A stretch of 64,000 nucleotides of DNA from PHAA01 sp034927445 (GCA_034927445.1 JAYFPZ010000012.1:62001-126000); one strand, 5' to 3'; numbered from the stretch's first letter, positions 35,551 through 44,418 are shown. Translations and numbers: made by a program. Notes: a model not told the origin generated them from the letters alone.

Positions 35551-36177
35551 CTAAGAATATTTAATACAGATATTGCGGAGGAGGTTGGCTACGTCTTCAA
35601 CGTGGTCCATAGCCATTTCCACGTGCTCATAAACCCCTCTCCACTTGATTATGGTTACCGCATTCTTTTCATTGTCAAATAAATCAGCCAACGCATTGCG
35701 GTAATACTTGTCCTGTTTATGTTCCAACTGCCTGATGTTCTCGCAATACTCCAGCATGGTCTTTTTATTCTGTTCCAGTCTATTAAGCAGTTTAAAAGCC
35801 TTCTGCTGCAGCAATAAAGCCTCGTACAGGGCATCCACCATCTCTTTGGTCTTGGCATTAGGCTGCCCCGCCTTGTAGAGTATCATAATATCAATTATAC
35901 CGGTAATATAGTCCAGGGTGGTTGACAGCTCCTGCACCAAACGCAGGGCGTCCTCCCGGTCAAAAGGCAGTATAAAACTGGTGTTCAGTTTACGGACCAG
36001 GGTTTCAATGATACGGTCTCCTTCGTTCTCCAAAGCAGTCAGCAAGGCCATCTTTTCATCCAGATTATTATAATCGTTGACTACTTCATTGAGAATGTCG
36101 CCTCCCTTGACCACTACACTAGCACTTTCCGCAAACAGAAAAAATAAATTTTCATCTTTATTGCCGAATAAAGCCAT
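35551..36177 (-). CDS. DUF47/PhoU-like protein
   Basis: 208 residues, all-helical and acidic, with the DUF47 pattern ENEGDRIIETLVRKLNTSFILPFDREDALRL (the ExxxD metal motif and PFDRED), common to proteins paired with PiT phosphate transporters. No pit gene is adjacent here. ATG 36177 is preceded by GGGGAGGG; an earlier ATG at 36222 adds 15 residues without a ribosome site. Preceded by the radical SAM gene on the same strand, 59 bases away. Confidence 0.85.
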   Translation of the reverse strand: MALFGNKDENLFFLFAESASVVVKGGDILNEVVNDYNNLDEKMALLTALENEGDRIIETLVRKLNTSFILPFDREDALRLVQELSTTLDYITGIIDIMILYKAGQPNAKTKEMVDALYEALLLQQKAFKLLNRLEQNKKTMLEYCENIRQLEHKQDKYYRNALADLFDNEKNAVTIIKWRGVYEHVEMAMDHVEDVANLLRNICIKYS

Positions 36178-36236
36178 ATCATTCCCTCCCCACATAATGT
36201 TTATATTATTATAATTATACATAATTTTGCAAGTTT

Positions 36237-37115
36237 TTACAGTGCCCGAAGATAGTCCGGGCGCAGATAACTGCGATCATTTTTCTTGATTATACTATTA
36301 ATAAGATCCAGCATCTTTTGCTTATCTTCGGGCAGCCGCCCGCGAATGGGCAGGTAATTGGAGGCATGATTACTGCGAAATTCCGTTCCCTGTACCTCCA
36401 ACCCCTGAATAATAATGCGCAGTTCATCCAATATCTCAAACGGTCCCGGCAATTCAAATTCACCCTTTTGCATACGCCGGTATAGTTCAGTCCTGGGTTC
36501 CAGCATCAGAGTCAAAGCCCCAATATAGTCCGGATTGATTTCATTCAGGATCTTGGATGTATTACGGGCATGGTCGGCGGCCCGCGGGGTCCGTCCCGCC
36601 AAACCCAGCAGAATGGTCACTGACAGCAGAATCCCTGCCTGCCTTATTTTCTTGCCGGCTTCGACCATTTCCTCATAGGTTACTCCTTTTCTAATATCCG
36701 CCAATAATTGACGGTCCCCTGTTTCCACCCCCAGATAGGCAATTGTCAGTCCGGCTTCTTTCAATTTTTTCAATTCATCTGCTTCCTTGTTCAGAATACT
36801 GTCCGGACTGGCATATATACCCACATGCATCAAGCTGTGGAAGTTCTGATAAAGGGCGGCCAGGATCTGCAGCAGATCATCGGCGGGCATGGCCAGAGCA
36901 TCGCCGTCAGCCAGAAATACCTTCTCCACATCGCCATAATACATTTTGGCCATCCGAATATCCGCCATAATTTCGTCCATACTGCGGACATGATATTTTT
37001 TGTCTTTATACATGGAACAAAATGTGCAACGATTATGGGTGCACCCCACCGTACATTGCAGTATATAGCTCCGCGCTTCACTGGGGGGGCGATAAACACT
37101 GCCTTCGTATCTCAT
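36237..37115 (-). CDS. radical SAM protein
   Basis: 292 residues with an Elp3/MiaB-like radical SAM core. The cluster motif lies in CTVGCTHNRCTFCSMY (about residues 25-40, CxxxxCxxC form), followed by FLADGDALAM and the GVETGDRQLLADIRKG strand. Close relatives are widespread in clostridia and uncharacterised. It probably binds a 4Fe-4S cluster and SAM in the cytoplasm; substrate unknown. GGAGGCAGG precedes the ATG. Confidence 0.88.
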   Translation of the reverse strand: MRYEGSVYRPPSEARSYILQCTVGCTHNRCTFCSMYKDKKYHVRSMDEIMADIRMAKMYYGDVEKVFLADGDALAMPADDLLQILAALYQNFHSLMHVGIYASPDSILNKEADELKKLKEAGLTIAYLGVETGDRQLLADIRKGVTYEEMVEAGKKIRQAGILLSVTILLGLAGRTPRAADHARNTSKILNEINPDYIGALTLMLEPRTELYRRMQKGEFELPGPFEILDELRIIIQGLEVQGTEFRSNHASNYLPIRGRLPEDKQKMLDLINSIIKKNDRSYLRPDYLRAL

Positions 37116-37294
37116 AATACCTGCCTCCTGTACATTATCACAAAAAACATTTGTAATTTTTTTCTCGTGTTGTTATTTTACTATACTATTTATTCAGGGT
37201 AATCCTTAACAGTTCTTTAATTATTATCTAGCATCATTATGATTTTTAAATCTAAAAATATTAATGGTGTGAGTTTTAAATAAGGAGGTTCATA

Positions 37295-37480
37295 ATGGCT
37301 AAAAGAAAAAGTATCATGTCCGAACAGCTGAAATATGAAATAGCTCGTGAACTTGGCGTGGACCAGATCGTAGCCAGTGAGGGCTGGGGCGGCGTAAGCT
37401 CCCGGGATTGCGGGAATATAGTATCTAAAGCTATCCAGATGGCCGAACAAAGCCTGGCTTCTCAGCATAGCCGATTTTAA
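37295..37480 (+). CDS. sspF: small acid-soluble spore protein, SspF type
   Basis: 61 residues that align along the whole length with Bacillus subtilis SspF: MSEQLKYEIARELG, then GWGGVSSRDCGN and IVSKAIQMAEQ. It is a DNA-binding alpha/beta-type SASP made in the forespore, and shows that the organism forms endospores. AAGGAGG lies seven bases before the ATG. Monocistronic. A sigma-G promoter is expected upstream, but I could not identify convincing hexamers. Confidence 0.9.
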   Translation: MAKRKSIMSEQLKYEIARELGVDQIVASEGWGGVSSRDCGNIVSKAIQMAEQSLASQHSRF

Positions 37481-37496
37481 GTCAGCTCACACTATT

Positions 37497-37515
37497 CGGG
37501 GGATATTTTCCCCCG
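37497..37515 (+). terminator. hairpin after sspF
   Basis: CGGGGG-ATATTTT-CCCCCG, 16 bases after the sspF stop, directly abutting repeat copy B. Confidence 0.5.
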
Positions 37516-37706
37516 TCTTATCAAACGCCTCGTCCGCTCCCTCCCTTACAGGTCGGGATAAACTAAGTTTTCTCCTCAGTTGCAGGCAGGTCCCCCGACT
37601 GAGGAGGCGTTTGATAAGATGCCCGCGGTGCAATGCCCCCAAAACGCGAAAGGAATGCTTTATAGCGCCCGCGTTTTGGCGCGCAGTTCGCGCCAGCCCC
37701 TCATTG
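37516..37706 (+). repeat. dispersed palindromic intergenic repeat, copy B
   Basis: Left arm TCTTATCAAACGCCTC pairs with GAGGCGTTTGATAAGA (ending about 37618), enclosing about 70 bases. A second hairpin AAAACGCG ... CGCGTTTTGG follows around a degenerate GCTTTATAGCGCC centre. It shares GACTGAGGAGGCGTTTG (37597-37613) with copies A and C. Its last bases include the stop codon of the short mgtC-like gene. Confidence 0.82.
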
Positions 37707-38132
37707 ATCTCGATTGCGGCTGCGAAACGGAATAAACAGGGAAATTATATATATGAGAGTGAAAAATATCGCTCCGATAACCCAAACGCTGTTGGTTCCT
37801 GCCCCGATAAGCATCCCCATGATGGCGGTCAGCCATAACGCCGCGGCTGTGCTCATACCCCTCACATTGTTGTCTTCGGTGACCATGATCATTCCCGTAC
37901 CCAGGAAGCCAAGGGCGGAGATTATCTGGGCCGGCAACCGGCCGGGATCTCCTACATATGGGATATTCATGCTTGCATAAATTCCAATTGCACTTATGCT
38001 GATCAGAGCCGCGCCTAAACAAATAAAACAGAAAACCCGACTGGAGCGGACGTCATCTTTCGCATTGCTGACCAGCCCCATAACCAGCCCTACCACCGCT
38101 GCAATCAATAAACGCAGCAAATACTGTCCCAT
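37701..38132 (-). CDS. MgtC/SapB family membrane protein, short form
   Basis: 143 residues, four or five helices, with the MgtC-type GFLGTGMIMVTEDNNVRGMSTAAALW segment. It lacks the C-terminal soluble domain present in the 221-residue paralogue at 60350. Members are inner-membrane proteins tied to Mg2+ limitation, though not themselves proven transporters. Starts two bases after guaB stops, so it is cotranscribed with guaB; its stop codon lies within repeat copy B. Confidence 0.85.
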   Translation of the reverse strand: MGQYLLRLLIAAVVGLVMGLVSNAKDDVRSSRVFCFICLGAALISISAIGIYASMNIPYVGDPGRLPAQIISALGFLGTGMIMVTEDNNVRGMSTAAALWLTAIMGMLIGAGTNSVWVIGAIFFTLIYIISLFIPFRSRNRDQ

Positions 38133-38134
38133 AA

Positions 38135-39589
38135 CTATAAAACCTGATAATTAGGCGCTTCCTTGGTTATAAAAACATCGTGGGGATGACTCTCACTGAG
38201 TCCCGCGTTGCTGATTCTGATAAATTTTGTTTTAGTTTTTAATTCCTCAATATTGACAACTCCACAGTATCCCATACCGGCGCGCAGACCCCCGATAAGC
38301 TGGAATACGGTTTCAGACACAGATCCTTTGTAAGGAGTACGTCCCTCTATCCCTTCCGGAACCAATTTTTTGGCATCTTCCTGGAAATAGCGGTCACAGC
38401 TGCCTTCAGCCATGGCTCCCAATGATCCCATGCCTCTATATACCTTATAGCGTCTGCCTTGCAGCATTACCTCTTCACCCGGGCTCTCATCGGTTCCGGC
38501 CAGGAGGTTGCCCATCATAACCACATCGGCCCCGGCAGCGATAGCCTTGACAATATCTCCGGAATACTTGATGCCTCCGTCAGCAATAATGGGTATGCCA
38601 TAGCGGGACGCCGCTTCAACACAGTCTACCACCGCTGTTATTTGCGGTACCCCAATACCTGCCACTACCCGGGTGGTGCATATCGAACCCGGCCCCATTC
38701 CTACTTTTACGGCATCGGCACCAGCCTTGATCAGGGCTTCGGTGGCGGGGCCCGTGGCCACATTCCCCCCGATTAAATCCAATTGGGGGAATCTGTTCTT
38801 GATTCTTTCCACCATTTGAATAACTTCCTGGGAATGTCCGTGGGCAGTGTCCACCACCAGAACATCAACTCCGGCATCAGCGAGGGCGGCGGCTCTCTCC
38901 ATGGTATTGGCCGCAGTTCCCACCGCGGCGCCAACTATCAGGCGGCCGCGTCTGTCTTTGGCGGCTTGCGGATATTTCTGAGTTTTTTCAATATCCTTGA
39001 TCGTAATTAATCCCATCAGGTTATAGTTGTCATCCACCAGGGGGAGTTTTTCTATTTTATATTTACGCAGCAACTGCATAGCCTGCTCCATGGTGGTTCC
39101 CACCGGTGCAGTCACCAGGTTTTCACTGGTCATAATGTTGCGGATCGGCTGGTCAAAATCGGTTTCAAAGCGCAGGTCACGGTTGGTCAGGATTCCTACC
39201 AATTTTTTGCCTTCCGTGATGGGCACCCCGGATATATGATAGTGTTCCATGATGCTCAAGGCATCGGTTACTCTGTTACCCGGGGACAAAAAGAACGGAT
39301 CCGAAATGACGCCATGCTCCGAGCGTTTGACCCGGTCAACCATTTTGGCTTGTTCTTCGATGGCCATATTCTTGTGAATTATTCCGATTCCGCCTTCCCG
39401 CGCCATGGCAATCGCCATCCTGGATTCAGTAACCGTATCCATACCGGCACTCATAAGTGGAGTTTCCAGCTTGATAGTCTTGGTAAGACGAGTGGAAACA
39501 TCGACATCTTTGGGAGCTACCTTGGAATGTCCGGGTATAAGAAGAACATCATCGAAGGTCAGGCCTTCTTTGCTGAACCTGTCTGTCAT
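38135..39589 (-). CDS. guaB: IMP dehydrogenase
   Basis: 484 residues, TIM barrel interrupted by a CBS-domain pair (about 95-205). Active-site loop GPGSICTTRVVAGIG with the catalytic Cys, the DTAHGHS strand and the C-terminal flap MGSLGAM...R are present. It oxidises IMP to XMP with NAD+, the committed step of GMP synthesis, in the cytoplasm. AAGGAGG precedes the ATG. The promoter region abuts the inverted-repeat-bounded segment at 39652. Confidence 0.96.
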   Translation of the reverse strand: MTDRFSKEGLTFDDVLLIPGHSKVAPKDVDVSTRLTKTIKLETPLMSAGMDTVTESRMAIAMAREGGIGIIHKNMAIEEQAKMVDRVKRSEHGVISDPFFLSPGNRVTDALSIMEHYHISGVPITEGKKLVGILTNRDLRFETDFDQPIRNIMTSENLVTAPVGTTMEQAMQLLRKYKIEKLPLVDDNYNLMGLITIKDIEKTQKYPQAAKDRRGRLIVGAAVGTAANTMERAAALADAGVDVLVVDTAHGHSQEVIQMVERIKNRFPQLDLIGGNVATGPATEALIKAGADAVKVGMGPGSICTTRVVAGIGVPQITAVVDCVEAASRYGIPIIADGGIKYSGDIVKAIAAGADVVMMGNLLAGTDESPGEEVMLQGRRYKVYRGMGSLGAMAEGSCDRYFQEDAKKLVPEGIEGRTPYKGSVSETVFQLIGGLRAGMGYCGVVNIEELKTKTKFIRISNAGLSESHPHDVFITKEAPNYQVL

Positions 39590-39651
39590 CTTATTGGCCT
39601 CCTTGTGAAATTTAAATTATCTTATACTATTGTATCCCAATTATCAATACC

Positions 39652-40000
39652 AGTACATTGACAACCCTAATTCTGTGTGATATTCATCGAGTTATCAAAC
39701 TCCTCTTAAGACCCCCTCCTCCAATAGGTGGGGAATAAACCTGTTTGTTTCTCAGTGGAAGGTTTGGTCCCTGACTGAGGAGGCGTTTGATAAAAGCTCG
39801 CGGCGCGATGTACACAAAACGCGAAGGGAAGGCGCTATAGCCCCCGCGTTTTGGCACGCAATTCGCGCAAGCGCTCATTGCAATTTTTGTAGAACAAGGC
39901 GGAGGATTGAGTAATACTTGTGGTATTGCGATTGACGACAACGCAGTTATACAGAAATTTGACCAATGAGAGCATATAGAATTAGGGTTGACAATGTACC
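39652..40000. mobile_element. MITE-like segment with 28-bp inverted termini
   Basis: 39652-39679 and the reverse complement of 39973-40000 agree at 24 of 28 positions (core GTACATTG..CAACCCTAATTCT). The 349-bp segment encodes no protein and contains repeat copy C. No target duplication is obvious. It could also be two opposed copies of a regulatory or repeat sequence. Confidence 0.45.
39691..39880 (+). repeat. dispersed palindromic intergenic repeat, copy C
   Basis: Left arm GTTATCAAACTCCTC pairs with GAGGAGGCGTTTGATAA. The shared 17-mer GACTGAGGAGGCGTTTG is at 39773-39789, and a hairpin ACAAAACGCG ... CGCGTTTTGG follows around GGCGCTATAGC. GGGGAATAAACC in the left half is shared with copy A. 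Confidence 0.82.
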
Positions 40001-40159
40001 TAACTAGCTTTCTGGGTGATGCCAGGCCCAATTTAGGGCAGCTATACTACTGGTACCAAAGCCTGATTTTAGGGCATATGGATTATTATGGGGCACACTT
40101 GCGGGATACGCGGAATAAGATATTAATAGACTTTAAAACAGAAGCGGAGGAGGGTTGGG

Positions 40160-40372
40160 ATGGAAACTACAGAAAACAACGAAACTTTTAAAGTAAAACT
40201 CAAGCAATGGGCGGCCGGTATTCTTCCCCGTACCGGTCAAATACCGGCTTCATTAATATACATGCTTATTTTTGCAACGGCTGCCTTTATCGGCAGCGCG
40301 GCAGCTTATTATATCAACCCTACCGGGTTGTTATGCGGGGTACTGGCAGTATTGATATACAGATGGAAATAA
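40160..40372 (+). CDS. small membrane protein, unknown
   Basis: 70 residues: a polar N-terminus (METTENNETFKVKLKQWAAG) and two hydrophobic segments (about 30-48 and 52-67), ending IYRWK. AGGAGGG precedes the ATG, which supports a real gene. Family not recognised. Convergent with the ymxH operon. Confidence 0.6.
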   Translation: METTENNETFKVKLKQWAAGILPRTGQIPASLIYMLIFATAAFIGSAAAYYINPTGLLCGVLAVLIYRWK

Positions 40373-40428
40373 GAGATGGTTAGGCATAAGGGGAATGATT
40401 GGCTGTTTGATTACAACAAACTATCGGG

Positions 40429-40461
40429 CAAAAAATAACCGCTCCCGTGATTTGGGAGCGG
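40429..40461 (-). terminator. terminator of the ymxH operon
   Basis: CCGCTCCC/GGGAGCGG stem with a seven-base loop, followed on the minus strand by TTATTTTTTG. It closes the long minus-strand core operon. Confidence 0.85.
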
Positions 40462-40493
40462 TCAGTTGAGCTGGAACTGCTTGTAGTATGTAG

Positions 40494-40763
40494 CTATATC
40501 GAATTGTCTTTCAATCTCATATGGGTATTGTCCAGATCAACCACGATTACTTCGCGGCCGATTTTTTTTACGGCTTCCCAGGGGATTACGAGTTTTTGCC
40601 GGTCGGTCCAGAAGTTTAGCATGTTGCCCTTGTTGGGCAATATAATGGACACAATTTGCCCGGTCTCGTTGTCTACCAGCATATCTGATTCCGCTACGGT
40701 TCCCATCCGCATGCCATCATAGATGTTGACCATTTCTTTCCCTACCAATTCATTCAGGCGCAT
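40494..40763 (-). CDS. ymxH: YlmC/YmxH-type PRC-barrel sporulation protein
   Basis: 89 residues forming a single PRC-barrel: MRLNELVGKEMVNIYDGMRMG, a DNETGQIVSIILP strand and IPWEAVKKIGREVIVVD. This is the YlmC/YmxH family of spore-formers; in Bacillus ymxH also follows mlpA after pnp-ylxY, as here apart from dacF and dut. Function unclear. Ends the operon, with GGGGGAG upstream of the ATG. Confidence 0.88.
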   Translation of the reverse strand: MRLNELVGKEMVNIYDGMRMGTVAESDMLVDNETGQIVSIILPNKGNMLNFWTDRQKLVIPWEAVKKIGREVIVVDLDNTHMRLKDNSI

Positions 40764-40776
40764 CTATTTCTCCCCC

Positions 40777-41214
40777 CTAAACTCCGGTGTGTCCAAATCC
40801 TCCCTCTCCCCTGCCGGTTTCCTCCAGTACATCCACTTCCACAATTTCAGGTTGATATACGCGGGCAAAGACCATCTGGGCGATTCTTTCACCTCTTTTT
40901 AATATATACTCTTTGTCCCCCAGATTTATAACAATAAGCTTAATCTCCCCCCGGTAGTCTGAATCAATGGTTCCTGGAGTATTTAGCAGGGTTAAGCCAT
41001 GTTTTAAGGCTAGTCCGCTGCGGGGGCGAATCTGGGCTTCATAGCCAGACGGCAGGGAAATGGCTATTCCGGTGGGAACCAGAACGGTACGCCCTGCTTC
41101 TATTCTGATATCTGCTTCATTGGCGGCATAGATGTCCATGCCGGCTGAGCCGGGGGTCATAAAGTGAGGCAGAGGCAAGTCCTGCGAATGAAGCCGCTTT
41201 ATTTTTACTTGCAT
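40777..41214 (-). CDS. dut: dUTP pyrophosphatase
   Basis: 145 residues with the five trimeric dUTPase motifs in order: AGMDIYA, PRSGLALKHG, GTIDSDYRGEI (catalytic Asp region), RIAQMVF and RGEGGFGHTGV at the flexible C-terminus. It hydrolyses dUTP to dUMP and PPi, keeping uracil out of DNA and feeding dTMP synthesis. The ATG at 41214 overlaps the M16 peptidase stop (TAATG), and the sequence upstream, GGGGGAG, serves as ribosome site. Confidence 0.95.
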   Translation of the reverse strand: MQVKIKRLHSQDLPLPHFMTPGSAGMDIYAANEADIRIEAGRTVLVPTGIAISLPSGYEAQIRPRSGLALKHGLTLLNTPGTIDSDYRGEIKLIVINLGDKEYILKRGERIAQMVFARVYQPEIVEVDVLEETGRGEGGFGHTGV

Positions 41215-42488
41215 TATTTGCTCCCCCACCATTTATTAAATTGATTTTCAATTATGGGCAGGGCATCATCGCTGCCGATAGCGGCAATGGAAAATAATTC
41301 GGGCTTAAAAAGGTTTTGGGCCATTTGCTGCACCATGTCAGGTTCTACGGCATATACCCGGGCGATTATTTCTTCCGGCGGAACAACCTGATCATACATT
41401 AATATTGATTTACCCAGACGGGTCATGCGGTTCATGACGCTTTCCAGGCCTAACGAGATACTGGATTTCATCAATTTCTGGGTTCGATTAATCTCTTCCC
41501 GGGACACTCCTTTATCCACAAACAACTGCAACTGTTCGCTGAGAGCGGCACAAAACATAGGCACCCGCGAGGCGCTGGTGCCTATGTAGAAACTGAACAG
41601 ACCGGTATCGGAATAACTGGCCGGATAGGTATAGACCGAGTAGGCCAACCCCAGTTCCTCCCGAAGTTTCTGGAAGAGCCTGGAGCTCATTCCCCCTCCC
41701 AGGATACTGTTCATTACATTCTGGGTGTATCTGTTTTCATCGCGGTAGGAAAGTCCGGGCACCCCCAAGCTGATTTGAATCTGTTCCACGTCCTTCGCCA
41801 CCAGATTAACAAAGGGCTGGCTTTTAGCGGGCTGCTCCAAGGGGGTCAAAGAGGCTGCCGGCTCGCATTCGTTCAGTTTAGCTTCAACAAAATCCTTGAT
41901 CCGGGCGGTGTCCACATTACCGGCTACTGCTACGATAAAATTGGCCGGCACATAATATTTTTTGTAATACCGGTACAACTCGTCCCGGTTCATGCCAGTG
42001 ATTGATTCCGCCGTACCCAGGATGGAATTGCCCATGGGGTCGCCATCCCAAAATTTGCGGGCGAAAATATCATGGATCAATTCATCGGGGGTATCCTCGT
42101 ACATATTTATTTCTTCCATAATCACGCTGCGCTCGGTATCAAATTCTTTAGGTTCCATGGTTGAATGCAGGAGCATGTCAAAGACTATTTCCATGGCGGC
42201 ATAAATATCTTCATCCAGGGCGCGGGCATATACGCAGGTATACTCCTTGCCGGTGTAGGCATTTAACTGGCCTCCCATCCCCTCCATGGTTTCAGCAATA
42301 TCCCGGGCACTGCGCCGGGGCGTACCCTTGAACAACATATGCTCCAGAAAATGACTGGCACCTGCCAGGCTGGAGGTTTCATAACGAGAGCCGATCTTGA
42401 TATATACTCCCACGGCTGCTGATTTAACATAGGGTATGTCTTCAATAACTAATTTGGCACCATTATTCAGATTCCAGTTGTTTATCAC
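41214..42488 (-). CDS. M16-family zinc peptidase (MlpA/YmxG-like)
   Basis: 424 residues: the inverted zinc motif HFLEHMLFKGT (about residues 44-54) with the downstream Glu, then a second inactive M16 half containing LGGGMSSRLFQKLREELGLAYSVY. Length and pnp-ylxY-mlpA-ymxH gene order match Bacillus MlpA (YmxG), a processing-peptidase-like enzyme. GTG start with GGAGG upstream. Probably cytoplasmic; substrate unknown. Confidence 0.92.
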   Translation of the reverse strand: MINNWNLNNGAKLVIEDIPYVKSAAVGVYIKIGSRYETSSLAGASHFLEHMLFKGTPRRSARDIAETMEGMGGQLNAYTGKEYTCVYARALDEDIYAAMEIVFDMLLHSTMEPKEFDTERSVIMEEINMYEDTPDELIHDIFARKFWDGDPMGNSILGTAESITGMNRDELYRYYKKYYVPANFIVAVAGNVDTARIKDFVEAKLNECEPAASLTPLEQPAKSQPFVNLVAKDVEQIQISLGVPGLSYRDENRYTQNVMNSILGGGMSSRLFQKLREELGLAYSVYTYPASYSDTGLFSFYIGTSASRVPMFCAALSEQLQLFVDKGVSREEINRTQKLMKSSISLGLESVMNRMTRLGKSILMYDQVVPPEEIIARVYAVEPDMVQQMAQNLFKPELFSIAAIGSDDALPIIENQFNKWWGSK

Positions 42489-42523
42489 TTTTTAGCCTCC
42501 AATTATGTCGTCGTTAAATATCA

Positions 42524-43672
42524 TTATTCTTTATTATCGGTATTATTCCTCTTGGGCAGACTAATAATATGCTTGATTATCCTCTGGATAAACCAGTCTT
42601 TGCGGTCAACCTCATTCAGATTGACCAGAGCCACGCTTCTCACCATAAAACCGTACATATATAGGTCCATTTCTCCCAGAACCTCACCCTGCTTTAAAGG
42701 TGCATCAAGATTATAGTTTAAGCGGACTCTTTTTTCAATGTTGCCCGCGCTTTTGTCGCCCATCCACAGCCATAAATCCTCGGCGGGGACTATGGCCGCA
42801 GACTCATCGCTGTTATTAACGGACAAGGTCTTAAATATCTCGGCATGATCAATGATTTTTTCATGAGTGGCTTCATTGAAACCATAATTAAGTAATTTTA
42901 CCGTATCCCCCAGCCGGTCCCCCGATTTCAGCACCACTGTGATCAATCCCCGGTCTTTCCTGACCGCGGAAGCCACCAGACATTTTCCGGCCGCGTCGGT
43001 GGTGCCGGTTTTTATCCCGTCCGCACCAGGGTAGCCGGTTAACAACCCGGCGTTGGTATTATTGATGGTCAGGGGCTGCTGATAGCCGGGGTGTTGGAAA
43101 AGGGTGCTGGCAGTACCTACCAGCTCGTCAATATAGGGCTTGGTAAGGGCATAACGGCCAATCTGGGCCAGGTCATAAGCGGTGCTGTAGTGATTATCCG
43201 CGGGCAGTCCGGAAGCGTTCTGAAACCTGGTATTTGGGGCCCCGATCAGACACGCTTTCTTGGACATCAGATAGGCGAAAAGCTGCTCGTCTCCAGCCAC
43301 ATACTCGGCCAATACTACGGCTGCGTCATTGGCCGAGCGGATCAGGGCGGCTTTTAATAATTCGCTTACGGTAATCCGCTGTCCAGCCCGCAATCCGATG
43401 GTATATTCAGGGGTTCGGTCGGCATTGCTGCTTACCACCGCAGTCTCATCCAACCCTGCATATTCAACCGCCAAAATGGCGGTCATCATCTTGGTGGTAC
43501 TGGCCATCGGCCTTTTTACCGCCGCGTTTTGGCCCAGGATGCACTGGCCGGTTTCCCGGTCCACCACGCAGTAGTATTGCGAACTGAGACGGGGAGCGGC
43601 CTGTACGCCGGCGGGAAGCCACAGCGATAAACAAACAATTACGGCGATAAATCTGAGCTTGCGTTTCATCAT
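42524..43672 (-). CDS. D-alanyl-D-alanine carboxypeptidase (DacF-like)
   Basis: 382 residues with a signal peptide (cleavage near VQAA). The S11 serine peptidase domain has SxxK S58-K61 (ASTTKMM), SAN (SANDAAV) and KTG (GIKTGTTDAAG), followed by a C-terminal beta domain and a basic tail (KHIISLPKRNN). It trims the terminal D-Ala of peptidoglycan stem peptides, probably in the wall or spore cortex. Overlap-close to ylxY (one base apart). Confidence 0.92.
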   Translation of the reverse strand: MMKRKLRFIAVIVCLSLWLPAGVQAAPRLSSQYYCVVDRETGQCILGQNAAVKRPMASTTKMMTAILAVEYAGLDETAVVSSNADRTPEYTIGLRAGQRITVSELLKAALIRSANDAAVVLAEYVAGDEQLFAYLMSKKACLIGAPNTRFQNASGLPADNHYSTAYDLAQIGRYALTKPYIDELVGTASTLFQHPGYQQPLTINNTNAGLLTGYPGADGIKTGTTDAAGKCLVASAVRKDRGLITVVLKSGDRLGDTVKLLNYGFNEATHEKIIDHAEIFKTLSVNNSDESAAIVPAEDLWLWMGDKSAGNIEKRVRLNYNLDAPLKQGEVLGEMDLYMYGFMVRSVALVNLNEVDRKDWFIQRIIKHIISLPKRNNTDNKE

Positions 43673-43673
43673 A

Positions 43674-44414
43674 TTATTGTGTATTTCCTCCGGTCTCTAT
43701 TTTACCGGCGGTGATTTTGTCGATGGTTATCATCTGGTAATTTTGCTCCTTGAGTTGTTTCAGCATCTCCGGCAGTGCTTTCACTGTCGGTTCGGTGGGG
43801 TGCATCAGCACGATGGCATCATTGTGCACCTTCTTGATGACCCGGTTGACTATGGTGCCTGGGTCGGGCCGCTGCCAGTCGATCGTATCCGCGCTCCACA
43901 TAATATACTGATAATTAATGCTGTTGACCGTTCTGACCAATTGCGGGTTGTATTCCCCGTAAGGCGAGGCGAAAAATGAGGAACGGGTACCGGTAATCCC
44001 AAAGATAATATCCTCGGCTTTCTTTATTTCACCGGTAACCTCGGCGGGGCTTAATTGATTAAAATGCACATGCTTGTAACCATGGTTCTGAATGCTGTGC
44101 CCGGCGGCCGCCATTTGTTTCAACAATTCGGGGTTCTTTTCGGCCCAACGGCCGGTTACAAAGAAAGTCGCCAGGGCATTATTTTTCTTAAATTCCTCCA
44201 GCATGGCGGGGATAAATTCCTCGCCCCAATCCACATTGACGGTAAGAGCGACTGCCTTGGTGCCGGTGTTGCCCTGGAATATGGGCTGATCTGTTCCTGC
44301 GGCTACGGTGGTGTTGGCATATTTGATGTAAGCTCCGGACAGGAACCCTAAAGCCAGGACCATGATTATCCCGGCAGTAAGCAATTTTTTTTGGGAAAAG
44401 TAATAAATCCTCAC
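43674..44414 (-). CDS. ylxY: polysaccharide deacetylase (YlxY-like)
   Basis: 246 residues: an N-terminal membrane anchor (about 13-28) and a NodB domain with VDWGEEFIPAML, the HSIQNHGYKHVHF metal motif (HxxxH), FFASPYGEYN and IVLMHPT. As in Bacillus YlxY, the usual first catalytic Asp pair reads VNVDWGEE. It presumably deacetylates peptidoglycan amino sugars or is a structural relative. GTG start with GGGGAG upstream, just after vanW. Confidence 0.88.
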   Translation of the reverse strand: MRIYYFSQKKLLTAGIIMVLALGFLSGAYIKYANTTVAAGTDQPIFQGNTGTKAVALTVNVDWGEEFIPAMLEEFKKNNALATFFVTGRWAEKNPELLKQMAAAGHSIQNHGYKHVHFNQLSPAEVTGEIKKAEDIIFGITGTRSSFFASPYGEYNPQLVRTVNSINYQYIMWSADTIDWQRPDPGTIVNRVIKKVHNDAIVLMHPTEPTVKALPEMLKQLKEQNYQMITIDKITAGKIETGGNTQ

Positions 44415-44418
44415 TGAA

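Larger units (their letters stand above)
39590..40159. other. 570-bp intergenic region with inverted-repeat segment
   Basis: Divergent gap between guaB and a small membrane-protein gene. It is largely filled by the 39652-40000 segment with 28-bp inverted ends. From 40001 to 40159 I see no structure; a plus-strand open frame starting at 39988 has no ribosome site and is not called. Confidence 0.5.

Noticed and set aside
37516..37706. Resemblance of the repeat ends to integron attC/VCR sites (AAACGCCTC, CCAGCCCC)
   Set aside because: No GTTRRRY/RYYYAAC core pair, no cassette array and no integrase gene; the likeness is superficial.
39988..40191. 67-codon plus-strand frame before the small membrane-protein gene
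   Set aside because: No ribosome site; starts inside the inverted-repeat end and overlaps the better-supported gene at 40160.
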